A stretch of DNA of 7,213 nucleotides from Actinomycetota bacterium (GCA_003648875.1 QMQC01000086.1:1-7213); one strand, 5' to 3'. Shown: positions 1 to 5,482, counted from the stretch's first letter. Notes: generated by a model not told the origin, from the sequence alone. Made by a program: numbers and translations.

Positions 1-1
1 C

Positions 2-115
2 GGAGCGGTTCTCAGTGTGGCGCTGGATGTCAACATCGGTATGGGCGCGGCGATCGGTGTGGCCATCGGTGTGGCCATCGGTTCGGCCCGAGAGCGCAGA
101 CAGGGACTGAGATGA
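2..115 (+). CDS. C-terminal end of a Gly/Ala-rich membrane peptide (5' end outside window)
   Basis: The frame is open from the first full codon of the window and stops at TGA 113-115, giving 37 visible residues. They form a hydrophobic stretch built on a repeated GVAIG motif (IGVAIGVAIGSA), followed by a basic tail (RERRQGLR). This is the look of a short glycine-zipper membrane segment with a positive cytoplasmic end. The stop overlaps the next gene's start as ATGA (112-115), so the two genes are probably translationally coupled in one operon with the membrane protein and winged-helix regulator that follow. The start lies outside the window, so length and topology cannot be judged. No specific family is assigned. 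It could instead be the end of a larger membrane protein. Confidence 0.6.
   Translation, partial: GAVLSVALDVNIGMGAAIGVAIGVAIGSARERRQGLR
53..88 (+). repeat. Three tandem 12-bp units encoding (I-G-V-A)n
   Basis: The unit ATCGGTGTGGCC occurs at 53-64 and 65-76. A third copy at 77-88 differs at two bases. The repeat stays in frame and encodes the glycine-zipper-like membrane segment, so copy-number change by slippage would lengthen or shorten the helix by four residues without a frameshift. Confidence 0.7.
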
Positions 116-762
116 CGACCCGATCGATGGCCTCAAAGGGCCGAACACTTGAGAACAAGATGTGGTCGCGCGTCTTTGATGACGGACTCTTTGACATCTA
201 CCTCGGTGTTCTGTTCCTGAACGTGGTTGTCTGGATGATGGCAGGCGATCTTGGACTGTCATACGGGATTGCGATCTACCTCGTCGTGCTCTTGGGAAGC
301 AATCCTGTGTACGTGGCAGCAAAACGCCATATCATGTTGCCATGAGTCGGCTACTTCAAACCGAACCAGAAACATCGAACAAGGGCCGGAGTGGTCGGAG
401 CGATCGCGGTATCGGTGTCCATTCTCATGGTCGGAGCAACGATGATGGCCGTCACAGGATCCTTTGCCAGCGGGGTTCCGCTTCTGCTGATTCTCTTTGG
501 GATACTCGCCGTCAAGATGGTCGTCATGTTCAGCCTTGCGGCCTACTACCTCGGAGTAGCCCGCTTCTACGGCTACGCGATCCTGGGTGCAGTGGGGATG
601 GCCGGAGCCGAAATCGCGGTCGCCACAACGGACACGGGACGATGGTGGGATGTCATTGCGATGTTCGGCTTGCCGGCAATCGTCATGGTGCCCACCGGAG
701 TTGTCCTGCTCTCCCGCTTCGTCAGGGCGTATCCGCTCCCCAAGGAACGCCTTGATGTCTAG
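112..762 (+). pseudogene. Six-helix membrane protein interrupted by an in-frame TGA
   Basis: Residues from ATG 112 run to TGA 343-345. The same reading frame then continues without another stop to TAG 760-762, for 216 codons in all. The N-terminal part has a soluble start with FDDGLFDIYLG and two hydrophobic helices. The part after the stop begins VGYFKPNQKHRTRAG and has about four more helices. An LP-x-VGY junction followed by a basic loop reads as one continuous cytoplasmic loop, and a single C-to-T change (CGA Arg to TGA) would explain the stop. A CAGGGA ribosome site lies 5 nt before ATG 112. The start overlaps the upstream gene by ATGA, and the 3' end overlaps the regulator that follows. 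It is called broken because TGA ends other genes here. A sequencing error, readthrough or two-subunit translation remain possible. Function unknown; transport or signalling partner of the regulator is a guess. Confidence 0.7.
391..762 (+). CDS. C-terminal half of the interrupted membrane protein, possibly translated on its own
   Basis: This is the downstream half of the split gene. A GTG at 391 preceded by AAGGG (381-385, spacing 5) could restart translation and give a 123-residue protein of about four membrane helices ending in a basic PLPKERLDV tail. Reinitiation after the TGA at 343 is plausible, but the sequence between 346 and 390 also looks coding (a basic loop, KPNQKHRTRAG). The restart is therefore probably an accident of the former open frame. 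Confidence 0.4.
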   Translation: MVGAIAVSVSILMVGATMMAVTGSFASGVPLLLILFGILAVKMVVMFSLAAYYLGVARFYGYAILGAVGMAGAEIAVATTDTGRWWDVIAMFGLPAIVMVPTGVVLLSRFVRAYPLPKERLDV

Positions 763-1087
763 ACGTTCCAGAACCCCGACAGGTCCCGAATCGTTCGAGG
801 CGATCGACCGGACAATCCACGAGCCGGCCCGGCTCTCGCTGTTGGCCCATCTCGTCGTCCTTGATGAGGCCGACTTCGTATACCTCCAGAACGAGACCGG
901 CATGACCAGGGGGAACCTTGGAGGTCACATGACCAAACTCGAATCCGTCGGGTATGTGACCGTGGAGAAGACCTACCGCCAACGGACACCTCGTACTGTG
1001 TTCGCGCTCACAGACAAGGGCCGTTCAGCGCTCCTCCAGTGGCGAGAGCAGATGGCCGGGATCGTTGCGATGCTCCCATCCTCCTGA
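755..1087 (+). CDS. Winged-helix transcriptional regulator, HTH_34 / MarR-like
   Basis: This 110-residue protein should bind DNA as a dimer and probably controls the membrane-protein operon it ends. It has the layout of short winged-helix regulators (PF13601 type). A helix with IHEPARLSLLAHLVVLDEAD (residues 21-40) comes first. The recognition region follows at 41-66 (FVYLQNETGMTRGNLGGHMT, then KLESVG). A wing with YVTVEKTYRQRTPRTVFALT and the closing DKGR helix complete the fold. The ATG at 755 has AAGGA at 742-746, 8 nt upstream, and overlaps the TAG of the preceding gene, which supports both the start and cotranscription. No ligand-binding domain is present, so any signal must act through the winged helix, a partner protein or expression level. 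Family assignment is firm; the target is inferred. Confidence 0.9.
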   Translation: MSRRSRTPTGPESFEAIDRTIHEPARLSLLAHLVVLDEADFVYLQNETGMTRGNLGGHMTKLESVGYVTVEKTYRQRTPRTVFALTDKGRSALLQWREQMAGIVAMLPSS

Positions 1088-1149
1088 GACACGAACACTT
1101 CCCATAGTTGATCCGGAGTGCCTCTCTATCGACACTCGCATGCGCTCTC

Positions 1150-1596
1150 CTAGTTCGCTTCGGCCTCGACGATGCGCTTCAGGTTTTCGCGGATCTCTGC
1201 TCCCTCGGTGGCGGCATTGCGAGCAGCGAAGTATCCGATGATCCATCCAATTGGTCCGTAGGGAAACACGATGTGGTCATTGAACGTGAATCGGCACCCC
1301 CCGGGGATCTCGTCGATCGTCCAGCGCTCGTCATAGCTCTTGAAGAAGTCCCCATCGGTCATTCGATAGGCGAAGACGCGGTTGGGCTCCCATTCCGTGG
1401 TCTCGAAGTTGATGTTGAATTGACGACCGGATGCCTCTTCAAGCCAGTAGAACGTTGACCCCACTCCACCGGGTTCGCTGGTCCAGTCGAAGCGCTTCAG
1501 CGCCGTGAACCACTCCATCGTCTTCTCTGGCTCCACCAGGTAGGGCCAAACTGCTTCTGGCGGCGCATCGATATCAATTGACATGCTGACTAGCAC
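1150..1596 (-). CDS. SRPBCC / START-like (polyketide cyclase-dehydrase type) protein
   Basis: This 148-residue cytoplasmic protein has the helix-grip fold of the Bet v1/START superfamily, which binds hydrophobic ligands in a cavity. The N-terminal strand and signature are SIDIDAPPEAVWPYLVEPE (residues 6-24). The central strands carry GSTFYWLEE, WEPNRVFAYRM and ERWTIDEIPGGCRFTFNDHI, and the long C-terminal helix ends ENLKRIVEAEAN. This matches the SRPBCC pattern and the usual length near 150. The start is the GTG at 1596, because AAGGAG (1609-1604) sits 7 nt before it; an internal ATG four codons later is less well placed. The three-helix membrane protein upstream ends 40 nt before, on the same strand, so the two may share a transcript. 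Ligand and reaction cannot be read from the sequence; many family members have no known substrate. Confidence 0.88.
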   Translation of the reverse strand: MLVSMSIDIDAPPEAVWPYLVEPEKTMEWFTALKRFDWTSEPGGVGSTFYWLEEASGRQFNINFETTEWEPNRVFAYRMTDGDFFKSYDERWTIDEIPGGCRFTFNDHIVFPYGPIGWIIGYFAARNAATEGAEIRENLKRIVEAEAN

Positions 1597-1636
1597 GGTC
1601 TTGCTCCTTCATTTGTCGAAATATCGAAATGGCCCA

Positions 1637-1981
1637 TCAGGAACTGAAGGGCTGTGAGATCAGGTTCCACACCGTGACCGCCACCCCGAAGGCTATGAAT
1701 ACCCACAGGACGATCCGAATACCGATCGGTGCGAGCCGCCACAGATTCTTGACTTGGGCATAGATGAGTGCAGCGATGACCAGAACTCCGGACGCTATTC
1801 CGCCTATCGCGGCCGCCACGCCCAACGCTGCCTCGGTTGAGGAACCGGATGTGGGATCGAGGATCAGAAGCAGAGCACCGGCCGCCACGGCAACCATGAC
1901 TGCTGCCACTGCCAGCAATACCAGGAGTTTCAAGCGGTCCAAACTCTGCCTGTCGGCAGTCGTTGGAGCGTGAGATGTCAT
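1637..1981 (-). CDS. Small three-helix membrane protein of unknown function
   Basis: This 114-residue protein starts at ATG 1981, which has AAGGAA (1994-1989) 7 nt upstream. The open frame extends further upstream to 2401, but that stretch is Arg-rich and overlaps the DUF4242 gene, so it is not coding. A short polar N-terminus (MTSHAPTTADRQSLDRLK) precedes three hydrophobic helices: LLVLLAVAAVMVAVAAGALL, then ALGVAAAIGGIASGVLVIAA, then IRIVLWVFIAFGVAVTVWNL. The first two are joined by a Ser/Thr/Gly-rich loop (DPTSGSSTEA), the last two by QVKNLWRLAPIG. Small Ala/Gly residues dominate, suggesting tight helix packing in the inner membrane. It lies 40 nt upstream of the SRPBCC gene on the same strand. 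I recognise no family; it is a hypothetical membrane protein, but the coding call is good. Confidence 0.8.
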   Translation of the reverse strand: MTSHAPTTADRQSLDRLKLLVLLAVAAVMVAVAAGALLLILDPTSGSSTEAALGVAAAIGGIASGVLVIAALIYAQVKNLWRLAPIGIRIVLWVFIAFGVAVTVWNLISQPFSS

Positions 1982-2082
1982 GTGTCGTTCCTTTCGGTCA
2001 TGCACGAGGAGTCCGTCCACCGCGTGGAAACAAATGTGCCAGAGAGCAAACGCTCTGTCATCGGCCACAAGACCATACCGTG

Positions 2083-2098
2083 TCGGCCGTCCGGCCGA
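2083..2098. repeat. GC-rich inverted repeat TCGGCCG-TC-CGGCCGA
   Basis: This is a perfect 7-bp inverted repeat with a 2-base centre, in the 292-bp stretch between the DUF4242 gene (ends 2274) and the membrane protein (starts 1981), both on the minus strand. No T-run follows it on either strand, so it is not a typical intrinsic terminator. It could be a hairpin end of the DUF4242 transcript or a protein site for the downstream gene. A weaker 5-bp hairpin (AGAGC/GCTCT) lies at 2043-2056. A GGGG-ACCA-CCCC hairpin lies at 2217-2228, just after the DUF4242 gene. Apart from a doubtful 27-codon frame at 2104-2187, I see nothing else in this stretch. Confidence 0.4.
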
Positions 2099-2273
2099 TT
2101 CTCCTACCCGGCTGTGTCCTTCGGTTCGACGAGTCCCTGCTGGTATGCGTAGATCACAATGTGGATTCTGTCGCGCAGTGTTCTCACCAAGCTCGACCTG
2201 CGGTCGCTTTATTGATGGGGACCACCCCGGTTGACGCCGGAGCGAAGGAACACCGATGCGGTGTCGGGTTCGG

Positions 2274-2525
2274 CTATGAGCCTTCGGATACCTCGTAGAT
2301 CTCGTCTGCCGCAAGGCCGTGCGCCTCGCGGTGCACGGTCGCCGCAGTCTCGGCGTCCGGTGCGTCGACGAGGCAGAAGATCTTCCCGGCCGTCTCGTCA
2401 ACCCAATACCGTTTGTAGTTCACCCCGTACTTGGTCTGTGTCTCCAGATCGGCCTGGTGAGCCCCTGCGACGTCGCTCGCCGAGACTCCTCCGTCCATGT
2501 TGTGTACGTCCATATACGTTGGCAT
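2274..2525 (-). CDS. DUF4242 protein, SCO4226-like (nickel-binding family)
   Basis: This 83-residue protein has the compact ferredoxin-like alpha/beta fold of DUF4242 (PF14026). The signature is clear: MPTYMDVHNM at the start, AHQADLETQTKYGVNYKRYW in the middle, then DETAGKIFCLVDAPDAETAA and VHREAHGLAADEIYEV. The Streptomyces relative SCO4226 has been described as a dimeric nickel-binding protein, so metal binding through the conserved His residues (HNM, AHQ, VHREAHG) is a fair inference. It has not been shown for this copy. Length is normal for the family. ATG 2525 has GGAAGGG (2540-2534) 8 nt upstream. A possible promoter is listed separately. The next gene on the same strand begins 292 nt further on, so it is probably transcribed alone. 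Confidence 0.93.
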   Translation of the reverse strand: MPTYMDVHNMDGGVSASDVAGAHQADLETQTKYGVNYKRYWVDETAGKIFCLVDAPDAETAATVHREAHGLAADEIYEVSEGS

Positions 2526-2563
2526 TATTCTCGCCCTTCCCGCTTGAATCTGCCGGACCGTCG

Positions 2564-2592
2564 AGGCTACCGCGACTGCCCGCGCCGGGCAA
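2564..2592 (-). promoter_or_regulatory. Possible promoter with overlapping inverted repeat before the DUF4242 gene
   Basis: On the minus strand, TTGCCC (2592-2587) is followed after 17 nt by TAGCCT (2569-2564), about 38 nt before ATG 2525. A perfect inverted repeat TGCCCG-CGC-CGGGCA (2577-2591) overlaps the -35 box and the spacer. It could be an operator, or a terminator hairpin for the small membrane gene that ends at 2688, though no T-run follows. The hexamers match consensus only in part. Confidence 0.3.
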
Positions 2593-2687
2593 CATATTTC
2601 TCACGACGATCCCTGGCCTGCGCTCCCCGATCCGCGCCGGCCCAGGCCTGGTGTCCAATGGTCACAGGGGATTTCACCCGCTGTGGA

Positions 2688-2876
2688 TCAGCGCCGGCTC
2701 CAATTCAGTCGGGCAAGCGCTGAACCCCCAACGAAAGTCAATACGCCAATCACGATCCAAAGTCGGCTGCCGGTCATGAAACTCTGTGGAACGAGTTGAG
2801 AATTGAAGCCTTGAAGTATCCAGACGGAGCTGATCAAGACAAGGACGAGTCCCATGACGATTCCCATGATTCGCAT
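2688..2876 (-). CDS. Small two-helix membrane protein, FMTG family
   Basis: This 62-residue protein reads MRIMGIVMGLVLVLISSVWI, a loop LQGFNSQLVPQSFMTGSRLW, then a second helix IVIGVLTFVGGSALARL with a basic end NWSRR. The pattern of a first helix, WxLQGxN, a short loop containing SFMTG, a second helix and a basic tail is one I recognise from a widespread family of uncharacterised 60-70 residue membrane proteins. The longer open frame to 3062 adds an unhydrophobic stretch atypical of the family and overlaps the divergent thioesterase, so ATG 2876 is chosen. No Shine-Dalgarno sequence is visible, but a promoter whose -10 ends 5 nt before the ATG predicts a leaderless message. Function is unknown. 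Confidence 0.82.
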   Translation of the reverse strand: MRIMGIVMGLVLVLISSVWILQGFNSQLVPQSFMTGSRLWIVIGVLTFVGGSALARLNWSRR

Positions 2877-2881
2877 ATGGA

Positions 2882-2909
2882 AGCGTAGACCGGGCAGACG
2901 GTCGTACAA
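2882..2909 (-). promoter_or_regulatory. Candidate leaderless promoter of the FMTG membrane gene
   Basis: On the minus strand TTGTAC (2909-2904), a 16-nt spacer and TACGCT (2887-2882) are followed by 5 nt and then ATG 2876. Transcription would start at or next to the A of the ATG. The spacer (2888-2903) begins and ends with an inverted repeat, GACCG-N6-CGGTC, that fills it exactly and could be an operator. Confidence 0.45.
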
Positions 2910-3045
2910 GGGGTCGCACAAGAGCATCGATCCCGGGGAGACCCGGAACTGTGGATCTTTGGGCCAGCAACGGGTTGGGAGGGCGCGGAACGGATATCGG
3001 GCATTCATTTTGACCTCGCTCTCGTCAGAGGCACAGAACGGGTCC

Positions 3046-3498
3046 ATGAGACCCGATTTCATCCCCGCCGATCCCGGTTATGCCGAAAGGGTCCGGGCAA
3101 GCTTCGATGCCCAGCCCATGATGAGCACCCTCGGGGTCAGCATCACGGACCTCGGCCCGGGTTGGATCGACCTCGAATTCGACCATCACGAGGACTTCAC
3201 CCAACAACACGGCTTCAAACATGCCGGAGCGATCGCAACGGCCCTCGATTCGGCATGCGGCTACGCGGCATTCTCGCTGATGCCTGCAGAAGCTGCGGTA
3301 CTCACCGTGGAGTACAAGATCAATCTTCTCCGGCCCGCCGAAGCAGAGCGCTATGTGGCCTCGGCTGCCGTCATCAAGTCCGGGCGGACCCTCACAATAT
3401 GCACCGGAACCGTCGCCCCAGCCGGCTCCAACAGCGAGACGATTGCCATGATGACAGCGACGCTGATGACTCTCATCGGCACTGACATCAAGCACTGA
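3046..3498 (+). CDS. PaaI-family hotdog-fold thioesterase
   Basis: This 150-residue protein probably hydrolyses an acyl-CoA thioester in the cytoplasm. It shows the PaaI/YdiI hotdog layout. An early helix SFDAQPMMSTLGVSITDLGP (residues 19-38) leads into strand GWIDLEFDHHED. Next comes the active-site loop and hotdog helix QQHGFKHAGAIATALDSACG (53-72), then strands AVLTVEYKINLLRPA and AERYVASAAVIKSGRTLTIC. Candidate catalytic residues are Gln54, His59 and Asp68. The usual HGG of the family is HAG here, a mild change. Length is typical. ATG 3046 is chosen because upstream in-frame codons overlap the divergent membrane gene's promoter; the ribosome site is weak (AGAGG 15 nt away). It stands alone, so the natural substrate, aromatic or aliphatic acyl-CoA, cannot be told. 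Confidence 0.9.
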   Translation: MRPDFIPADPGYAERVRASFDAQPMMSTLGVSITDLGPGWIDLEFDHHEDFTQQHGFKHAGAIATALDSACGYAAFSLMPAEAAVLTVEYKINLLRPAEAERYVASAAVIKSGRTLTICTGTVAPAGSNSETIAMMTATLMTLIGTDIKH

Positions 3499-3588
3499 CG
3501 CCACGAACGAGACGCCACGGCGACAGGGGCCATCGGCTACGGCACCGCGTACCGGATCTGCGTACGGCTCGAATGCTGCGATGGCACC

Positions 3589-3617
3589 TTGAGCCCCCAG
3601 GATCACGTGCGTACAAT
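3589..3617 (+). promoter_or_regulatory. Promoter of the lipoprotein gene
   Basis: TTGAGC (3589-3594), a 17-nt spacer and TACAAT (3612-3617) form a good housekeeping-type promoter, placing the transcript start near 3624 and leaving a leader of about 20 nt. GGGG at 3638-3641 just before ATG 3645 would serve as the ribosome site. The promoter lies in the 146-bp gap after the thioesterase gene, so the lipoprotein need not be cotranscribed with it. Confidence 0.6.
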
Positions 3618-3644
3618 CGACAAAGCGATCGAAACTTGGGGACG

Positions 3645-4280
3645 ATGCGGTACGTGTACGCGACATTGATGACGGTCCTGTTGATCGCTGGCTGTTCGGA
3701 TTCAGAGTCCGAGACTCCGGCCACCACTTCGACGATTCCCGAGACTCCGGCCACCACCTCGACGATTCCCGAGACGATCGGATCTACCTGGTCGTTACCA
3801 CAGTTCGACGGGTCGGTTTCTCTCGATGGATCCGTGAGTCCTGCGCTTCCCGGCTCGCGACTCGCGTACGATGACCTCGGTGGAGAGCACGGTTTCTATC
3901 TGCTGATCGACGGCGCACCTGCGTATAGCGTCGTCGATTGGATCTGCCTCGCACCGGACTGCGAGCGCGATTTGACGTTCCTGGTTGACGGGAGTGAATT
4001 CGTCTGGGTGGTTGATGGCTCGGCAGTTGAGGACGAGTTGAACCTCTCCGATGGCTTGCACCATGCCCTTCGGTCCGACGCGGAAGCACTCTCGGCGTGC
4101 TGGTCGGACAGTCTCGACGGGCCTGTTGTGTCTGTCATCGCGGACTCAACGATCGATCGGGCGTGGGTGTTCATCGATGGAGGTGCGGGCGGTACATGGT
4201 TCGGACTTGACGCCTCGACGCTCGAGCGTGATGACGTCCTACCTCTGCCGTTTGGCGGCTACGACATCCCGACCTGCTGA
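3645..4280 (+). CDS. Secreted lipoprotein of unknown function
   Basis: This is a 211-residue exported protein. Residues 1-16 are a short signal peptide (MRYVYATLMTVLLIAG) ending in the lipobox I-A-G-C, so Cys17 should be lipidated and anchor the protein outside the cytoplasmic membrane. A low-complexity linker follows (about residues 18-45) with two exact copies of ETPATTSTIP, a typical Thr/Pro-rich surface spacer. The rest (46-211) is acidic and strand-rich with repeated DGS turns (FDGSVSLDGSVS, LVDGSEF, VVDGSAV). It has four further cysteines (two in WICLAPDC, one in SACW, and the last residue) that could form disulfides. ATG 3645 is favoured over upstream in-frame starts because it gives the signal peptide and follows a GGGG and a promoter. 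I do not recognise the globular domain. Confidence 0.82.
   Translation: MRYVYATLMTVLLIAGCSDSESETPATTSTIPETPATTSTIPETIGSTWSLPQFDGSVSLDGSVSPALPGSRLAYDDLGGEHGFYLLIDGAPAYSVVDWICLAPDCERDLTFLVDGSEFVWVVDGSAVEDELNLSDGLHHALRSDAEALSACWSDSLDGPVVSVIADSTIDRAWVFIDGGAGGTWFGLDASTLERDDVLPLPFGGYDIPTC
3711..3770 (+). repeat. 30-bp tandem duplication in the lipoprotein linker
   Basis: Two units, 3711-3740 and 3741-3770, differ at one base (T3729 versus C3759, a silent change) and are followed by the first five bases of a third. Each encodes ETPATTSTIP. The near identity suggests a recent duplication or ongoing slippage. Loss or gain of a unit would keep the frame and change only the spacer length between lipid anchor and globular domain. 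Confidence 0.9.
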
Positions 4281-4301
4281 TCAGTCGATGTGCAACCGAC
4301 A

Positions 4302-4390
4302 GCACCATGAGGATCACTGGTGCAATACCAGGAGTGCCCCTGGTCGAGGTCCACTCGACACGGGCGACCCATTCTCGCAGTACCCCGTGT
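4302..4390 (+). other. Cluster of four inverted repeats in an intergenic gap; possible structured RNA or leader
   Basis: Between the lipoprotein stop (4280) and the phosphoribosyltransferase start (4488) lie four perfect stems in a row. They are GCACCA/TGGTGC (4302-4307 with 4318-4323), ACCAGG/CCTGGT (4327-4332 with 4339-4344), GTCGAG/CTCGAC (4343-4348 with 4354-4359) and ACACGGG/CCCGTGT (4358-4364 with 4384-4390). Neighbouring stems two and three, and three and four, share two bases, so the pairs compete. No T-run follows, so a simple intrinsic terminator is unlikely. The block could be a leader of the transferase gene, a 3' end of the lipoprotein message or a protein-binding array. The remaining 97 bases to 4488 hold only a weak promoter-like TTGGTT-N18-GAATAT (4450-4479). 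Confidence 0.4.
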
Positions 4391-4487
4391 AGGACTGAGC
4401 GTGTCACCCTGTGCGACGATCCAACCATGGAGCTGCTTAGGGCGCACCGTTGGTTTACGGTTCTGGGCACGTCGAATATGAGGTGCG

Positions 4488-4997
4488 ATGACCGAAGACA
4501 ATGGTGGCATTGTGCGGGAGATCCTGACGTGGGCCGACTATGGAGTCGGTGTGCGTGAACTGGCACGCCAGATCGCGGACGATGGTTTCCAGCCGGACAT
4601 CATTCTCGGAATCGCACGTGGCGGGTTGATACCGACGGGTTCGCTTGGATATGCATTGTCGATCAAGAACTGTTACATCATGAACGTCGAGTACTACACC
4701 GACGTTGACGAACGGCTCGATGTGCCCGTGATCCTGCCGCCTTATCTCGAGTTGGTCGACCTCCAGGGATCAGACATCCTCGTGGTCGACGATGTGGCCG
4801 ACACGGGGCATACGCTCGCAAAGGTCTATGAGTTCGTTGCGCACTCAGTACGTACCACGAGAGCGGCTGTTCTCTATGAGAAGTCAGCGTCCGTCATCAA
4901 GGCTGACTTTGTCTGGCGCCGCACGGATCGGTGGATCAATTTCCCATGGTCGTCCGAGCGGCCGATCGTTGCGCCTTTGTCGGGCAGCGAGGCCTGA
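4488..4997 (+). CDS. PRPP-dependent phosphoribosyltransferase (COG2236-like)
   Basis: This 169-residue cytoplasmic enzyme is of the type I phosphoribosyltransferase fold, which moves ribose-5-phosphate from PRPP to a base, probably a purine. The PRPP-binding loop is DILVVDDVADTGHTL (residues 96-110), with the paired acidic residues Asp101-Asp102 and the D-T-G turn. The upstream strand-loop ILGIARGGLIPTG (39-51) holds the R-G-G loop that contacts pyrophosphate. The C-terminal WRRTDRWINFPW (143-154) is the hood-side motif I know from actinobacterial members of this group. Start ATG 4488 follows GAGG (4480-4483) by 4 nt. Length is typical for this short class. It lies alone, convergent with the gene at 5037, so salvage of guanine, xanthine or hypoxanthine is family-level inference only. 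Confidence 0.92.
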   Translation: MTEDNGGIVREILTWADYGVGVRELARQIADDGFQPDIILGIARGGLIPTGSLGYALSIKNCYIMNVEYYTDVDERLDVPVILPPYLELVDLQGSDILVVDDVADTGHTLAKVYEFVAHSVRTTRAAVLYEKSASVIKADFVWRRTDRWINFPWSSERPIVAPLSGSEA

Positions 4998-5036
4998 GAG
5001 CGCTCGCACCAGGGAAAACTCCTGCGGTTCTCATGG

Positions 5037-5309
5037 TCAGTCATCTGCGGTCTGCGAAAGGCCGAGCCGCAGCAGCAGTTCCCGTACGGAATCCATTGCC
5101 TCGTTGTCCAGTTCCTGCTCCTCCGCGCGCTCGGCGAGCTCTGCATCGATTGTCTTGAGGGCGCGTTCGAGGCTCTGGCTGAGCCACTTCGGGAGCGTGC
5201 CGGAGAATCCGAGACATCCGCACGGCAGGTCACAGATCCGGAGATTGTCGAGCGCCGTCTCAAGGTCTGCGAGCGGTTCTCCGGCGATGAAGGTCGTGTC
5301 GTATTCCAT
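5037..5309 (-). CDS. Hypothetical 90-residue protein with a Cys-rich motif
   Basis: I do not recognise this protein. From ATG 5309 it has 90 residues. An N-terminal part with EYDTTFIAGEPLADLETALD is followed by ICDLPCGCLGFSG (residues 25-37), holding Cys26, Cys30 and Cys32. Then comes a long, strongly charged helical part from WLSQSLERALKTIDAELAER to the end, likely a helical hairpin or coiled coil. The CX3CXC cluster could hold a metal or a disulfide. No Shine-Dalgarno is seen, but TACGTT (5321-5316) ends 6 nt before the ATG, so a leaderless start is possible. The open frame reaches 5444, yet that extension is Ser/Arg-rich and crosses an inverted repeat, so the short form is preferred. It faces the phosphoribosyltransferase end to end with 39 nt between them. 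Confidence 0.65.
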   Translation of the reverse strand: MEYDTTFIAGEPLADLETALDNLRICDLPCGCLGFSGTLPKWLSQSLERALKTIDAELAERAEEQELDNEAMDSVRELLLRLGLSQTADD

Positions 5310-5343
5310 GAATCGAACGTATCGCGGCGGTGAGACAGGAAGC

Positions 5344-5359
5344 GTTCCCAGTCGGGAAC
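5344..5359. promoter_or_regulatory. Inverted repeat GTTCCC-AGTC-GGGAAC, possible operator
   Basis: This is a perfect 6-4-6 inverted repeat, 35 bp upstream of the 90-residue gene's ATG (5309) and next to where its -35 region would lie. The size and placement suit a dimeric repressor site. The order of the half sites (GTTC then GAAC) is the reverse of the actinobacterial LexA box, so LexA is not proposed. The 207-bp divergent gap holds this site, a less clear stretch 5360-5450, and the operators of the next operon. Confidence 0.45.
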
Positions 5360-5460
5360 CGCTGATCGATCCTTGTGACAATGCGCTCCTCGTAGCAACA
5401 AGGGACGGACTGTGACGGTCAAACGTCCGGCTGTGATCGGACAAACAGGTACGAATATCG

Positions 5461-5470
5461 GGCTATAGCC
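5461..5470. promoter_or_regulatory. Upstream operator copy GGCTATAGCC
   Basis: This 10-bp perfect palindrome is followed by AG, so 5461-5472 is a 12-base exact copy of the core at 5493-5504. The two copies are 32 bp apart, close to three turns of B-DNA, so proteins bound to both would sit on the same face of the helix. It lies 12 bp upstream of the -35 box, where a second dimer could strengthen repression by cooperative binding. Confidence 0.7.
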
Positions 5471-5482
5471 AGATGATATATA

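Noticed and set aside
343..345. TGA read as tryptophan or selenocysteine
   Set aside because: TGA ends most genes in the window and TGG encodes Trp throughout. No SECIS-like hairpin directly after the codon was seen, and Arg fits the loop better.
1108..1458. Open frame on the plus strand, 116 codons
   Set aside because: It lies opposite the SRPBCC gene, which has a strong family signature and a good ribosome site. The plus-strand product shows no family features.
1616..1631. Direct repeat of TCGAAAT before the SRPBCC gene as a regulator site
   Set aside because: Only seven bases repeat, with no promoter hexamers in good register. The gene is more simply read from the upstream membrane gene.
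1982..2401. Upstream in-frame extension of the three-helix membrane protein
   Set aside because: The extension is Arg/Pro-rich and overlaps the DUF4242 gene. ATG 1981 has a well-placed AAGGAA.
2877..3062. Longer N-terminus for the FMTG membrane protein
   Set aside because: Family members begin directly at the first helix, and the extension crosses a promoter-like element and the divergent thioesterase start.
3497..3518. 8-bp direct repeat GACGCCAC, spacing 14, as an attachment or target-site duplication
   Set aside because: The copies are only six bases apart with nothing between them. Chance is sufficient explanation.
5344..5359. LexA/SOS box
   Set aside because: Actinobacterial LexA boxes are GAAC-N4-GTTC. 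Here the half sites are in the opposite order.
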